From Methylobacterium sp. J-078 (GTDB lineage: Bacteria > Pseudomonadota > Alphaproteobacteria > Rhizobiales > Beijerinckiaceae), in contig NZ_JAKSYI010000141.1 in assembly GCF_022829285.1 (NCBI RefSeq), positions 1 to 64,000 of the forward strand: a DNA stretch of 64,000 bases, in the 5' to 3' direction. Position numbers and translations under genes: made by a program. Under the pieces are notes generated by a model, which was not told the origin of the DNA, did no database searches, and was given only the letters and a program-made list of their open reading frames with translations. This document shows positions 52,171 to 59,788 of this stretch, piece after piece; the stretch's first letter is position 1, and the number at the start of each line of letters is the position of its first letter.

Positions 52171-55100
52171 TCACGCGTGCTCGGCCCGGGTCCCGGCCCG
52201 GATGGCCGCGTCCGACGGGATCGTCGCCGGCACCCGGCGCGAGAACAGCGCGATCAGGATCGGGACCACCACCAGGATGAGGTTGGGTGCGAGCAGGATG
52301 CCGCCCACGACCACGAGGGCGAGGGGCTTCTGCACCTGCGAGCCGATGCCGGTGGAGATCGCCGCCGGCAGCAGGCCGACGCAGGCGGCCACGCAGGTCA
52401 TCATCACCGGACGCATGCGCACGTTGGCGGCGTGCCACACCGCGTCCGCCCGGGCCCAGCCCTCGTCGAGGAGCTGGTTGTAGTAGGAGAGCAGGATCAC
52501 GCCCTCCATGGTGGAGATGCCGAAGAGGGCGATGAACCCGATCGCGGCCGAGATCGAGAACGGCGTCAGGGTCAGGACGAGGGCGAAGATGCCGCCGATC
52601 ATCGCCATCGGGATGACGCTGAGCGTCAGCGCCATGTCGGTCACGGAGTTGAAGTTCACGTAGAGCAGCAGGGCGATCAGCGCGATCGTCACCGGCACCA
52701 CGATGGTGAGGCGCTGCACGGCGTCCTGGAGGTTCGTGAACTGCCCGACCCATTCGAGGTGGAACCCGGCCGGCAGGGTCACCTCGCGGGCGATGCGATC
52801 CTGGGCTTCGAGGACCGCACCACCCAGATCACGCCCGCGTACCGAAAACTTCACCGGGATGTAGCGTTCCTGGTTCTCCCGGTAGATGAAGGCCGCGCCG
52901 GAGACGAGCTCCACGGTGGCGATCTCGGAGAGCGGCACCTGGACCACGCCGCCGGCCGGGTTGGCCGCCCCGATGGTGATGTTGCGGATGGTCTCCAGGC
53001 TGCGGCGGTACTGGGGCGCGAGGCGCACCCGCATGGGGAAGTGCCGGTCCGAGCCGTACTCGTAGAGGTCGCCCGCGGTCTGGCCGCCGATAGCCGCCTG
53101 GACGGTGGTGTTCACGTCGCCCGGCGACAGGCCGTAGCGGGCCGCTTTTCGCCGGTCGATGTCGATCCGCACGGTCGGCTGGCCGAGGGAGGCGAAGACC
53201 GCCAGATCCGCGATGCCCGGCACCGTCGACAGGGTGGCCTTGATGGCTTCGGCCGTCTTGGTGAGGTCGTTGAGGTCGTTGCCGTAGATCTTGACGGAGT
53301 TCTCGCCCTTCACGCCGGAGGCCGCCTCCTGGACGTTGTCCTCGATGTACTGGGAGAAGTTGAACTCGATGCCGGGGAAGGCCTCGTCGAGCTTGGCCGA
53401 GAGGTCGCGGACCAGCGCCTCCTTGTCGAGGCCCTTGCGCCAGGTGTCGAAGGGCTTCAGGGGCGCCAGGATCTCCACGTTGAAGAAGCCGGTGGCGTCA
53501 GTGCCGTCGTCCGGGCGGCCCTGGTGCGACAGCACGGTGACCACCTCCGGCACCTCGGCGATGATCTTGCGCAGGCGCTCCACGTAGGCGTTGCCGGCCT
53601 CGAGCGAGATCGAGGCCGGCATGGTGCCGCGGATGTAGAGGTTGCCCTCCTCGAGCTTGGGCAGGAATTCGAGGCCCAGCGTCCGCGCGGCGATGCCCGA
53701 GGCGCCGAGAAGCGCGGCGAGGACGAGGAGCGACAGCACCTTGTTGCGCAGGCCGAAGCGCAGGATCAGCACGTGGCCGAAGCGCAGCAGGCGCACGATC
53801 AGGGTGTCGCGCTCCTCCACGTGCTTGGGCAGGATCAGCGCCGAGAGCGCGGGCGAGACCGTGAAGGTGGCGATGAGCCCGCCGAGCAGCGCGTAGGCAT
53901 AGGTCTTGGCCATGGGGCCGAAGATGTGGCCCTCGACGCCGGTCAGCGTGAAGAGCGGCAGGAAGCCCACGATGATGATGGTCGCCGAGAAGAAGATCGC
54001 CCGGTTCACCTCCGCGCCCGCGATGGCGATGGTGCCGAGGCGCCCGCTCAAGCCGCCCGGCGGTGCCTCGCCTTCGCCGTGTTCCGGCTCGGCCAGGTGC
54101 CGGAACACGTTCTCCACCATGATCACGGTGGCGTCGACGATCAGGCCGAAATCGATGGCGCCCAGGGAGAGGAGGTTCGCCGAATCCCCGCGCAGGACCA
54201 GGATCAGGATGGCGAAGCCGAGGGCGAAGGGAATCGTCGCCGCCACGATGATGGCGCTGCGCAGGCTCCCCAAGAACAGCCACTGCACCACGAAGACCAG
54301 CACCACGCCGAAGACGAGGTTGTGCATCACCGTGTGGGTCGTGGTGTGGATCAGCCCGCTGCGGTCGTAGATGCGCTCCACCGTCACGCCCGGGGGCAGG
54401 ATTCCGCTGGCGTTGACCTTGTCGATCTCGGCGTTGACCAGCTTCAGCGTCGGCAGGCTCTCGCCGTCCCGGCTCATCAGCACGATGCCCTCGACGATGT
54501 CGCTCTGCCCGTCATGCCCGACGATGCCGAGGCGCGGCGCGTTCGAGACCCGCACCTCGGCGACGTCGCGCACCAGCACCGGCACACCGTTGACCTGGGT
54601 CAGCATCGTGTCGCGAATGTCGTCCATGTCGCGGATGAGGCCGATGCCGCGCACCACCGCCGATTGCTCGCCCACGTTCAGGGTCTGGCCGCCGACGTTG
54701 ATGCTCGAATTGTTCAGCGCCGTGACGAGCTGGACCAGGGTCAGCCCCTGCGCCTGGAGCCGGGTGAGGTCGACCGCGATCTCGTATTCCTTGGTGCGGC
54801 CCCCGAAGGCCGTCACGTCGGTGACGCCGGGAATCGCCTTGAACCGGCGCTGCAGCACCCAGTCCTGCAGGGTCTTGAGGTCGGTGGAGGAGTAGCCCGG
54901 CGGCCCCGTCACCTTGTAGCGCATGATCTCGCCGACGGGACTCGTGGGGGAGATCTGCGGCTGGGCGCCGTTGGGCAGCGGCGGCAGCTGCGACAGGCGG
55001 TTGAGCACCCGCTGCAGGGCCTGCTGGTAGGTGAAGTTGTAGTTGAACTGCACCTTCACGTCCGAGAGGCCGAACAGCGAGATCGTGCGCACCACGGTGG

Positions 55101-55332
55101 CGTTGGGGATGCCGGCGAGCTGCACCTCCAGGGGAATCGTGATGTAGCGCTCGATCTCGTCCGCCGATTGCCCGGGATTCTGGGTGATGACGTCGACCAG
55201 CGGCGGCACCGGGTCGGGATAGGCCTCGATGTTGAGCTGCGTGTAGCTCGCATAGCCCAGCGCCAGCATCACCACGAACAGCAGGAACACCAGCACGCGC
55301 TGGCGCAGGGCGAAGACGATCAGGCCGTTCAT
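52171..55332 (-). CDS. HME-family RND efflux pump (CusA/CzcA-like)
   Basis: A 1053-residue inner-membrane transporter with twelve expected transmembrane helices and two large periplasmic loops. QLNIEAYPDPVPPLVDVITQ and NPGQSADEIERYITIPLE near the start, and DFGLIVDATVIMVENVFRH in TM4, are the heavy-metal-efflux RND signatures; the TM4 Asp is part of the proton relay. The methionine triplet of CusA is not obvious, so a divalent metal or an undefined substrate is more likely than Cu(I). It lies in the order adaptor-pump-outer membrane protein. Confidence 0.92.
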   Translation of the reverse strand: MNGLIVFALRQRVLVFLLFVVMLALGYASYTQLNIEAYPDPVPPLVDVITQNPGQSADEIERYITIPLEVQLAGIPNATVVRTISLFGLSDVKVQFNYNFTYQQALQRVLNRLSQLPPLPNGAQPQISPTSPVGEIMRYKVTGPPGYSSTDLKTLQDWVLQRRFKAIPGVTDVTAFGGRTKEYEIAVDLTRLQAQGLTLVQLVTALNNSSINVGGQTLNVGEQSAVVRGIGLIRDMDDIRDTMLTQVNGVPVLVRDVAEVRVSNAPRLGIVGHDGQSDIVEGIVLMSRDGESLPTLKLVNAEIDKVNASGILPPGVTVERIYDRSGLIHTTTHTVMHNLVFGVVLVFVVQWLFLGSLRSAIIVAATIPFALGFAILILVLRGDSANLLSLGAIDFGLIVDATVIMVENVFRHLAEPEHGEGEAPPGGLSGRLGTIAIAGAEVNRAIFFSATIIIVGFLPLFTLTGVEGHIFGPMAKTYAYALLGGLIATFTVSPALSALILPKHVEERDTLIVRLLRFGHVLILRFGLRNKVLSLLVLAALLGASGIAARTLGLEFLPKLEEGNLYIRGTMPASISLEAGNAYVERLRKIIAEVPEVVTVLSHQGRPDDGTDATGFFNVEILAPLKPFDTWRKGLDKEALVRDLSAKLDEAFPGIEFNFSQYIEDNVQEAASGVKGENSVKIYGNDLNDLTKTAEAIKATLSTVPGIADLAVFASLGQPTVRIDIDRRKAARYGLSPGDVNTTVQAAIGGQTAGDLYEYGSDRHFPMRVRLAPQYRRSLETIRNITIGAANPAGGVVQVPLSEIATVELVSGAAFIYRENQERYIPVKFSVRGRDLGGAVLEAQDRIAREVTLPAGFHLEWVGQFTNLQDAVQRLTIVVPVTIALIALLLYVNFNSVTDMALTLSVIPMAMIGGIFALVLTLTPFSISAAIGFIALFGISTMEGVILLSYYNQLLDEGWARADAVWHAANVRMRPVMMTCVAACVGLLPAAISTGIGSQVQKPLALVVVGGILLAPNLILVVVPILIALFSRRVPATIPSDAAIRAGTRAEHA

Positions 55333-55423
55333 GGGTGAGACTGGGTCATGACAGGTCTTCGCCTCGAAAAAAGGTGTCGGCTTCGAACAGGGATTCGGCC
55401 TCGACGGATGGCGGGCGCCCGCC

Positions 55424-56695
55424 TCAGGACGCCTTGTCGCCGCTGGTGGCCCGATCCATGAAGACGGCGCCGCGCGTGACGATCGCCTCGCCGGCCGAGA
55501 GGCCGCCGGTCACCTGGGCGAGCCCGCCGACGGTCATGCCGAGGGTGATCGGCCGGGCCTCGATGGCGCCGTCCGGCCGCGCCACCCAGACATGCGCCCG
55601 CGCGCCCTCGTACACGATGGCGGCGGCGGGCACGGCCGGCGCCGTCTGTCCGGGTCCCGTGAAGATGGTGAAGGCCGCGAACATCTCGGGCTTCAGGAGC
55701 CCCTCGGGATTCGCGACCTCGCTGCGCACGGCGAGCCGCCGGGTGGCCGGGTCGAGGCTGGCGGACATGTAGTTCACCCGCCCCTTGAACACGCGCTCGC
55801 CGAAGCCCGCCACCGTCGCCTCGATCTCCTGGCCGATGCGGATGCGGGGGATCTCGCTCTCGCGCACGTTGGCCACCAGCCACACCGTCGAGAGGTCGCC
55901 GATCACGAAGACCGGGTCGCTGGAGGCGGAGAGATACTGGCCGAGACCGACCTTGCGCTGGACGATGGTGCCGGCGATGGGCGCCCGGATCTGGGTCTCC
56001 GGGCTCATGGTGCCCTTCTTCTCGTAGGCGGCGATCTCCGCATCCGTCTTGCCGAGGAGGCGCAGGCGGTTCTTCACCGCCTCGAGGCCGGCCTCGGCGG
56101 TTTTCAGGTCGCTCTGGGCGCCGATCACGTCGTTCTGGGCGGACTGGTAGTCCTTGAGCGCGACCGCCTTGGCCTGGAACAGCTCCTGCTGGCGCGCCGC
56201 GATGGTCTGGTCGAGCTTGAGCAGGGCGGTCGCCTTGGCGAGGGTGTTGAGGGCGGCCTGATAGTCGCTCTGCGCCTGGACCATGTCGGTGGCCTCCAGG
56301 GTGAGGAGGACGTCGCCCGCCTTGACCGTGTCGCCCGCCCGCACGAGCACGCGGGTGACCCGGCCCGCATAGGGTGAGGTGACCGGCACGTTGTCGTCGT
56401 CGTTAAGGGCGATGCGGCCCTCCGCCGTACCCTCCGGGCGGAAGCTCATCGTCCGGACGGGCTGAATGTCCAGGGCGGCGCGCTGGGCGGGGCTCGGCCG
56501 GAACAGCCGCCCCTCGGACGAATCCGGCGCCTGGCTCGCCTCCGCCCCGGCGGTCTCGGACGCCGAGAACCGGTCGCGGATCGAGGTGGCGAGGCCGAGG
56601 ATGGGGCCGGGCCAGACGCTCGCGGCCACGATCGCGCAGATCAGCAGCCCGAGGGGAATGACGATCCTGGCCATTGCAGGCGGGGTCCCGTTCAT
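55424..56695 (-). CDS. RND efflux periplasmic adaptor (CzcB/CusB-like)
   Basis: A 423-residue membrane-fusion protein with an N-terminal membrane segment (IVIPLGLLICAIVAASVW), a barrel-sandwich lipoyl-type domain (SPYAGRVTRVLVRAGDTVKAGDVLL), a helical hairpin (residues ~150-240) and a beta-barrel domain with IRAPIAGTIVQRKVGLGQYL. It bridges the pump and the NodT-type channel encoded downstream. Start 56695 (MNGTPPAMARIVIP) is one of two close candidates, with MARIVIP at 56674 the other. No metal-binding His-rich N-terminus is seen. Confidence 0.9.
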   Translation of the reverse strand: MNGTPPAMARIVIPLGLLICAIVAASVWPGPILGLATSIRDRFSASETAGAEASQAPDSSEGRLFRPSPAQRAALDIQPVRTMSFRPEGTAEGRIALNDDDNVPVTSPYAGRVTRVLVRAGDTVKAGDVLLTLEATDMVQAQSDYQAALNTLAKATALLKLDQTIAARQQELFQAKAVALKDYQSAQNDVIGAQSDLKTAEAGLEAVKNRLRLLGKTDAEIAAYEKKGTMSPETQIRAPIAGTIVQRKVGLGQYLSASSDPVFVIGDLSTVWLVANVRESEIPRIRIGQEIEATVAGFGERVFKGRVNYMSASLDPATRRLAVRSEVANPEGLLKPEMFAAFTIFTGPGQTAPAVPAAAIVYEGARAHVWVARPDGAIEARPITLGMTVGGLAQVTGGLSAGEAIVTRGAVFMDRATSGDKAS

Positions 56696-56916
56696 GGGGC
56701 GCAACTTCGTCTCGGTCTGGGCGTGGATCGTCGTCCGGGGGCGCCGGGGCGCCCTCGGTGGCCTCGGCACGGGGGCGGGGAGAGCCGGCGCCGGTCAGGC
56801 GCGGCGCGGGTCGCGCCGGCACGAGCCCGCAGATCGGTCCCCCCGAATCGTGCGGCACTGGCCTCGGGTCGCACCGCGTCGAATTTGAGGCGCGGGGCGA
56901 TGCGGCGCCTTTCGCC

Positions 56917-57243
56917 TCAGTGGCTCGTCTGTGCGGAGGCCAGGATCGCGACCCCGACCGCGATCACGCCGATGCCGACGATCATCGTCGGGCTGACCGG
57001 CTCGTCGAACAGGAGGGCGCCCCCGAGCGCAGCCCCGACCATGCCGACGCCCGCCCAGATCGCGTAGACGACCCCGATCGGCAGCATGTCCATGCTGGTG
57101 GACATCAGCCAGAGGGCCGTGCCGTAGCCCAGCGCCACCAGCACGGTCGGTCCCGGCCGGGTCAGGCCATCGGCCGCCTTGAGGGCGAGGGTGGCGGTGA
57201 TCTCGGCGCCGATGGCCAGGGAGAGGATGAAGAAGGGGTTCAC
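56917..57243 (-). CDS. Small multidrug resistance (SMR/EmrE-SugE) transporter
   Basis: A 108-residue four-helix protein. The essential membrane Glu is Glu14 (ILSLAIGAEITATLALKAADGL region), and YAIWAGVGMVGAALGGALLFDEP is the typical third-helix/loop signature. It exchanges protons for cationic drugs or guanidinium-type metabolites. GTG 57243 overlaps the stop of the upstream SDR gene by four bases (GTGA), so the pair is translationally coupled. Confidence 0.92.
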   Translation of the reverse strand: MNPFFILSLAIGAEITATLALKAADGLTRPGPTVLVALGYGTALWLMSTSMDMLPIGVVYAIWAGVGMVGAALGGALLFDEPVSPTMIVGIGVIAVGVAILASAQTSH

Positions 57244-58394
57244 GCGATGGCCGTCAGCGCCGCGGGCGCGCTCGGCACGGGGGCCGTGAACATCTCGAGG
57301 TCGTCGGCGAACTGCTCGACGATCTCGCCCGAATTGGCGAGGCAGGTGGCGAGGTAGGCCGGCAGGGACGGCGGCGGCGCGAAGCCCTCCGCCAGGAGCC
57401 GCGTGTTGTCGAAGCTGAGGTCGAGGGAGCAGAACGCGTAGTAGGCCCGGGTCGCGCGCAGCATCGCCTGCTTGAGGGAGCCGTCGAGCCCGAACACCTC
57501 CGCGAAGCGGGCGCGCAGGGTGGCGCGGTCGGACAGGTCGAAGCGCCGGAAGGCCCGCACGCCGTCGGACGGCTCGGCCGCCTCGAAGGCGCCGATGAGG
57601 TCGCGCCAGGAGGCGCTGGACGCCGCCCCGCCGGAGACGTGGTAGAGCCGGTGCGCGAGGTTCGGCTTGAACAGCAGGCCGTGCAGGGTCTCGGCGACCC
57701 AGTCGGAGGGCACGATGTCGACCCGGCTCTCGTCGCTGCAGGGCAGCATGCGCAGGCGGTCGGCGGCGCGGACCACCCACAGGATGCTGGAGCTCGGGCC
57801 CGCGCCGAGGGTGGAGTGGCCAACCACGATGGAGGGCCGGGCCACCACGACCGGCAGATCGGAGAAGTGCTCGGCGAGCGAGGTCTCGGCCGCCGCCTTC
57901 GACACCGTGTAGGCCACGAGGTGGCGGGCATCGACCGCCGGGTAGGCGGCCTCTTCCACCTGATGGGGCGCGTTGGCGCCGCAGATCATCGCGGTGCCGA
58001 CGTGGAGGAAGCGTTCGAGCCCCGCCATGGCGCGGGCGCGCCGGGCCAGGGCCAGGGTTCCGTCGTGGTTGGTCCGGTTCACCCGCTCGTCGCCCCACCA
58101 GGACGTGTCGGCGGCCAGGTGCAGGATGTGGGTGACGTCGTCGAGGCGCGGATCCATGTCGAGGTCGGCGCGGGTGAAGTCGCCGGGCACGATCTCGACC
58201 TTGCGGGCGAGGCGCTGGGCCGTGAACGGATCGGTGAAGCGGGCGAGGCGGGCCGCGACGCGCTGCCGGCCCTGATCGATGCTGGCGCAGCGCACGAGAC
58301 AGACCCACGTGACGGCATCGTCCCGGTCCAGGGCCTGATGGAGCACGGCGCCCCCGATGAGACCGGTCGCGCCGGTGAGCAATACGCGTTTCAA
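57240..58394 (-). CDS. NAD(P)-dependent SDR, thioester-reductase/NAD_binding_4-like
   Basis: A 384-residue extended SDR. The cofactor loop is VLLTGATGLIGGAVLHQAL, the catalytic Tyr-Lys lies in VAYTVSKAAAETSL, and ILHLAADTSWWGD, RFLHVGTAM and VVARPSIVVG match the NAD_binding_4 (male-sterility/thioester reductase) group. These usually reduce acyl thioesters to aldehydes or alcohols. There is no attached carrier or adenylation domain, so an external acyl-CoA or ACP substrate would be needed. It is coupled to an SMR transporter. Confidence 0.85.
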   Translation of the reverse strand: MKRVLLTGATGLIGGAVLHQALDRDDAVTWVCLVRCASIDQGRQRVAARLARFTDPFTAQRLARKVEIVPGDFTRADLDMDPRLDDVTHILHLAADTSWWGDERVNRTNHDGTLALARRARAMAGLERFLHVGTAMICGANAPHQVEEAAYPAVDARHLVAYTVSKAAAETSLAEHFSDLPVVVARPSIVVGHSTLGAGPSSSILWVVRAADRLRMLPCSDESRVDIVPSDWVAETLHGLLFKPNLAHRLYHVSGGAASSASWRDLIGAFEAAEPSDGVRAFRRFDLSDRATLRARFAEVFGLDGSLKQAMLRATRAYYAFCSLDLSFDNTRLLAEGFAPPPSLPAYLATCLANSGEIVEQFADDLEMFTAPVPSAPAALTAIA

Positions 58395-58740
58395 GTGACG
58401 CCCCCCTGATTTGCAGGGGTATGTGCCAGAAAAAATTAGAAATAATCCGTGCGGTTGCGGCCCATTTCGGAATTAAATCGCATAGATGCAAATATGCATC
58501 ATCGGCTCACGGGTTCGTGTCCGCGCCGGCTCGTGCCGCCTTCGCGGATCGCCGGGCGATCGGCGTTTTCCGCGGGCGATCCCGACTGCCGCCGAGGGGC
58601 CGGCGGGTCACCGCGCGGACCGCACGCCTCCGCTCTCGGTTCGAAGGCGGGACGGGCCCGGTCCTTTCGCGTCGTCCCGGGGTTTGGGGCCTGCGGTGGC
58701 GAATCGGATGTCCTGACTGCGCGCCGTGGCCAGGGCGCGG
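58395..58740. other. Spacer upstream of the SDR-SMR operon
   Basis: No gene is supported in these 346 bp. The part nearest the SDR gene is AT-rich (GAAAAAATTAGAAATAATCC), unlike the neighbourhood, and is a likely promoter region. Confidence 0.55.
58486..58501. promoter_or_regulatory. 16-bp palindrome, candidate operator
   Basis: GATGCAAATATGCATC has perfect 6-bp arms (GATGCA/TGCATC) around AATA. It lies 92 bp upstream of the SDR start and 240 bp downstream of the XRE-type gene. The regulator that binds it is unknown. Confidence 0.45.
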
Positions 58741-58950
58741 TCAATCCGATCGCGATGTGGGGGCTCCGGCGCGGGGATCGTGCGCGAAGAACGTCTCCAG
58801 CGCCGCCTGAAGCTGCGGATTGGGCTTCTTCAGCCCCGTGATGAACCGCGAGATGCGCGGCTGGTTGATCCCCAGCGTCCAGGCAAGCTGCGCCTGACTC
58901 CAGCCGGAGCGATCGAGAAACCGGGAGACGTCGGCTGGCTGGATCGGCAT
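58741..58950 (-). CDS. Small XRE-type helix-turn-helix protein
   Basis: A 69-residue protein consisting of little more than one helix-turn-helix: VSRFLDRSGWSQAQLAWTLG followed by INQPRISRFITGLKKPN. ATG 58950 has a GGGGTGGGG element upstream; ATG 58974 is possible. It lies upstream of the SDR-SMR pair on the same strand, with the palindrome between them, so it is a candidate regulator of that operon. Confidence 0.75.
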   Translation of the reverse strand: MPIQPADVSRFLDRSGWSQAQLAWTLGINQPRISRFITGLKKPNPQLQAALETFFAHDPRAGAPTSRSD

Positions 58951-59154
58951 GGCCCCACCCCTTCGATGCGCCATCGTGCGATGCGAGATCGGTGGAAAAA
59001 CTCTATGGGCGATGCCGGCGCTTTCCAGGGACGATCGCGGCTAATCCCGGCGCTCTTCTTCAAATTACCGTGATATCGCCGGGCGTTCGGATACGTTTCC
59101 GGGGCTGCGCCTTAGGTTCCTCAGCGCAACGACAATCATCGGAGAGGAAACCCC

Positions 59155-59514
59155 ATGCGGTACATCATGCTCGGCGCGATCGTGGCGGCACTGCTTCCCA
59201 TGGCGGCGCAGGCCGAGGGCGATGCGGCGGCCGGCGAGAAGGCCTTCGCGCCCTGCAAGGCCTGCCACGCCTTCGGCAAGAACGGCGTCGGCCCCAACCT
59301 CACCGGTGTCGTGGGCCGCAAGGCGGCGTCCGAGGAGGGCTACACCTACTCGGCGGCGCTGAAGGGCTCGGGCATCACCTGGGACGAGGCCAACCTGCAC
59401 GAGTGGCTGAAGAACCCGAAGGCCAAGGTGCCCGGCACCAAGATGGTGTTCGCCGGCTACCCCGACGACAAGAAGATCGACGACGTCATCGCCTACCTCG
59501 CCTCGAAGAAGTAA
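59155..59514 (+). CDS. Periplasmic class I cytochrome c
   Basis: A 119-residue protein with a Sec signal (MLGAIVAALLPMAAQAEG). The heme site is CKACH, and the sixth ligand Met is probably in GTKMVFAGY. AFGKNGVGPNLTGVVGRKA and the C-terminal IDDVIAYLASKK are typical of the mitochondrial-like cytochrome c/c2 group. In a phototroph or methylotroph it may donate to the reaction-centre cytochrome or the terminal oxidase. GAGAGGAAA lies just ahead of the ATG. Confidence 0.93.
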   Translation: MRYIMLGAIVAALLPMAAQAEGDAAAGEKAFAPCKACHAFGKNGVGPNLTGVVGRKAASEEGYTYSAALKGSGITWDEANLHEWLKNPKAKVPGTKMVFAGYPDDKKIDDVIAYLASKK

Positions 59515-59788
59515 GCCCGCTTCGCTCCGCCCTGGCGGCGCGCGGTCGGCCCTTCCCGGAGGGAGAGACCGGCGGCCTGCGACCGGGGCGGAGTCTCTGT
59601 TCCGGCGTGCTTCGCGTGACGGGCCCGGCCGGACGTCTGTCTCGCGGCGGCAACAGCCCCCGCACGGCATGGTCGCGCGACGCGTGAACCGATGCTGCCG
59701 GCATGGCGCGGAATCCGGAAGGTGCTAGACTCGCCTCGGTCCTGACGGCCGGGCGACCTGCCCGTGAGCACGGCCCGGAGCCCTCCTC

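Noticed and set aside
52060..55338. 1092-codon + strand frame opposite the RND pump
   Set aside because: It is the antisense shadow of the pump gene, consisting of low-complexity Asp/His/Arg/Gly sequence.
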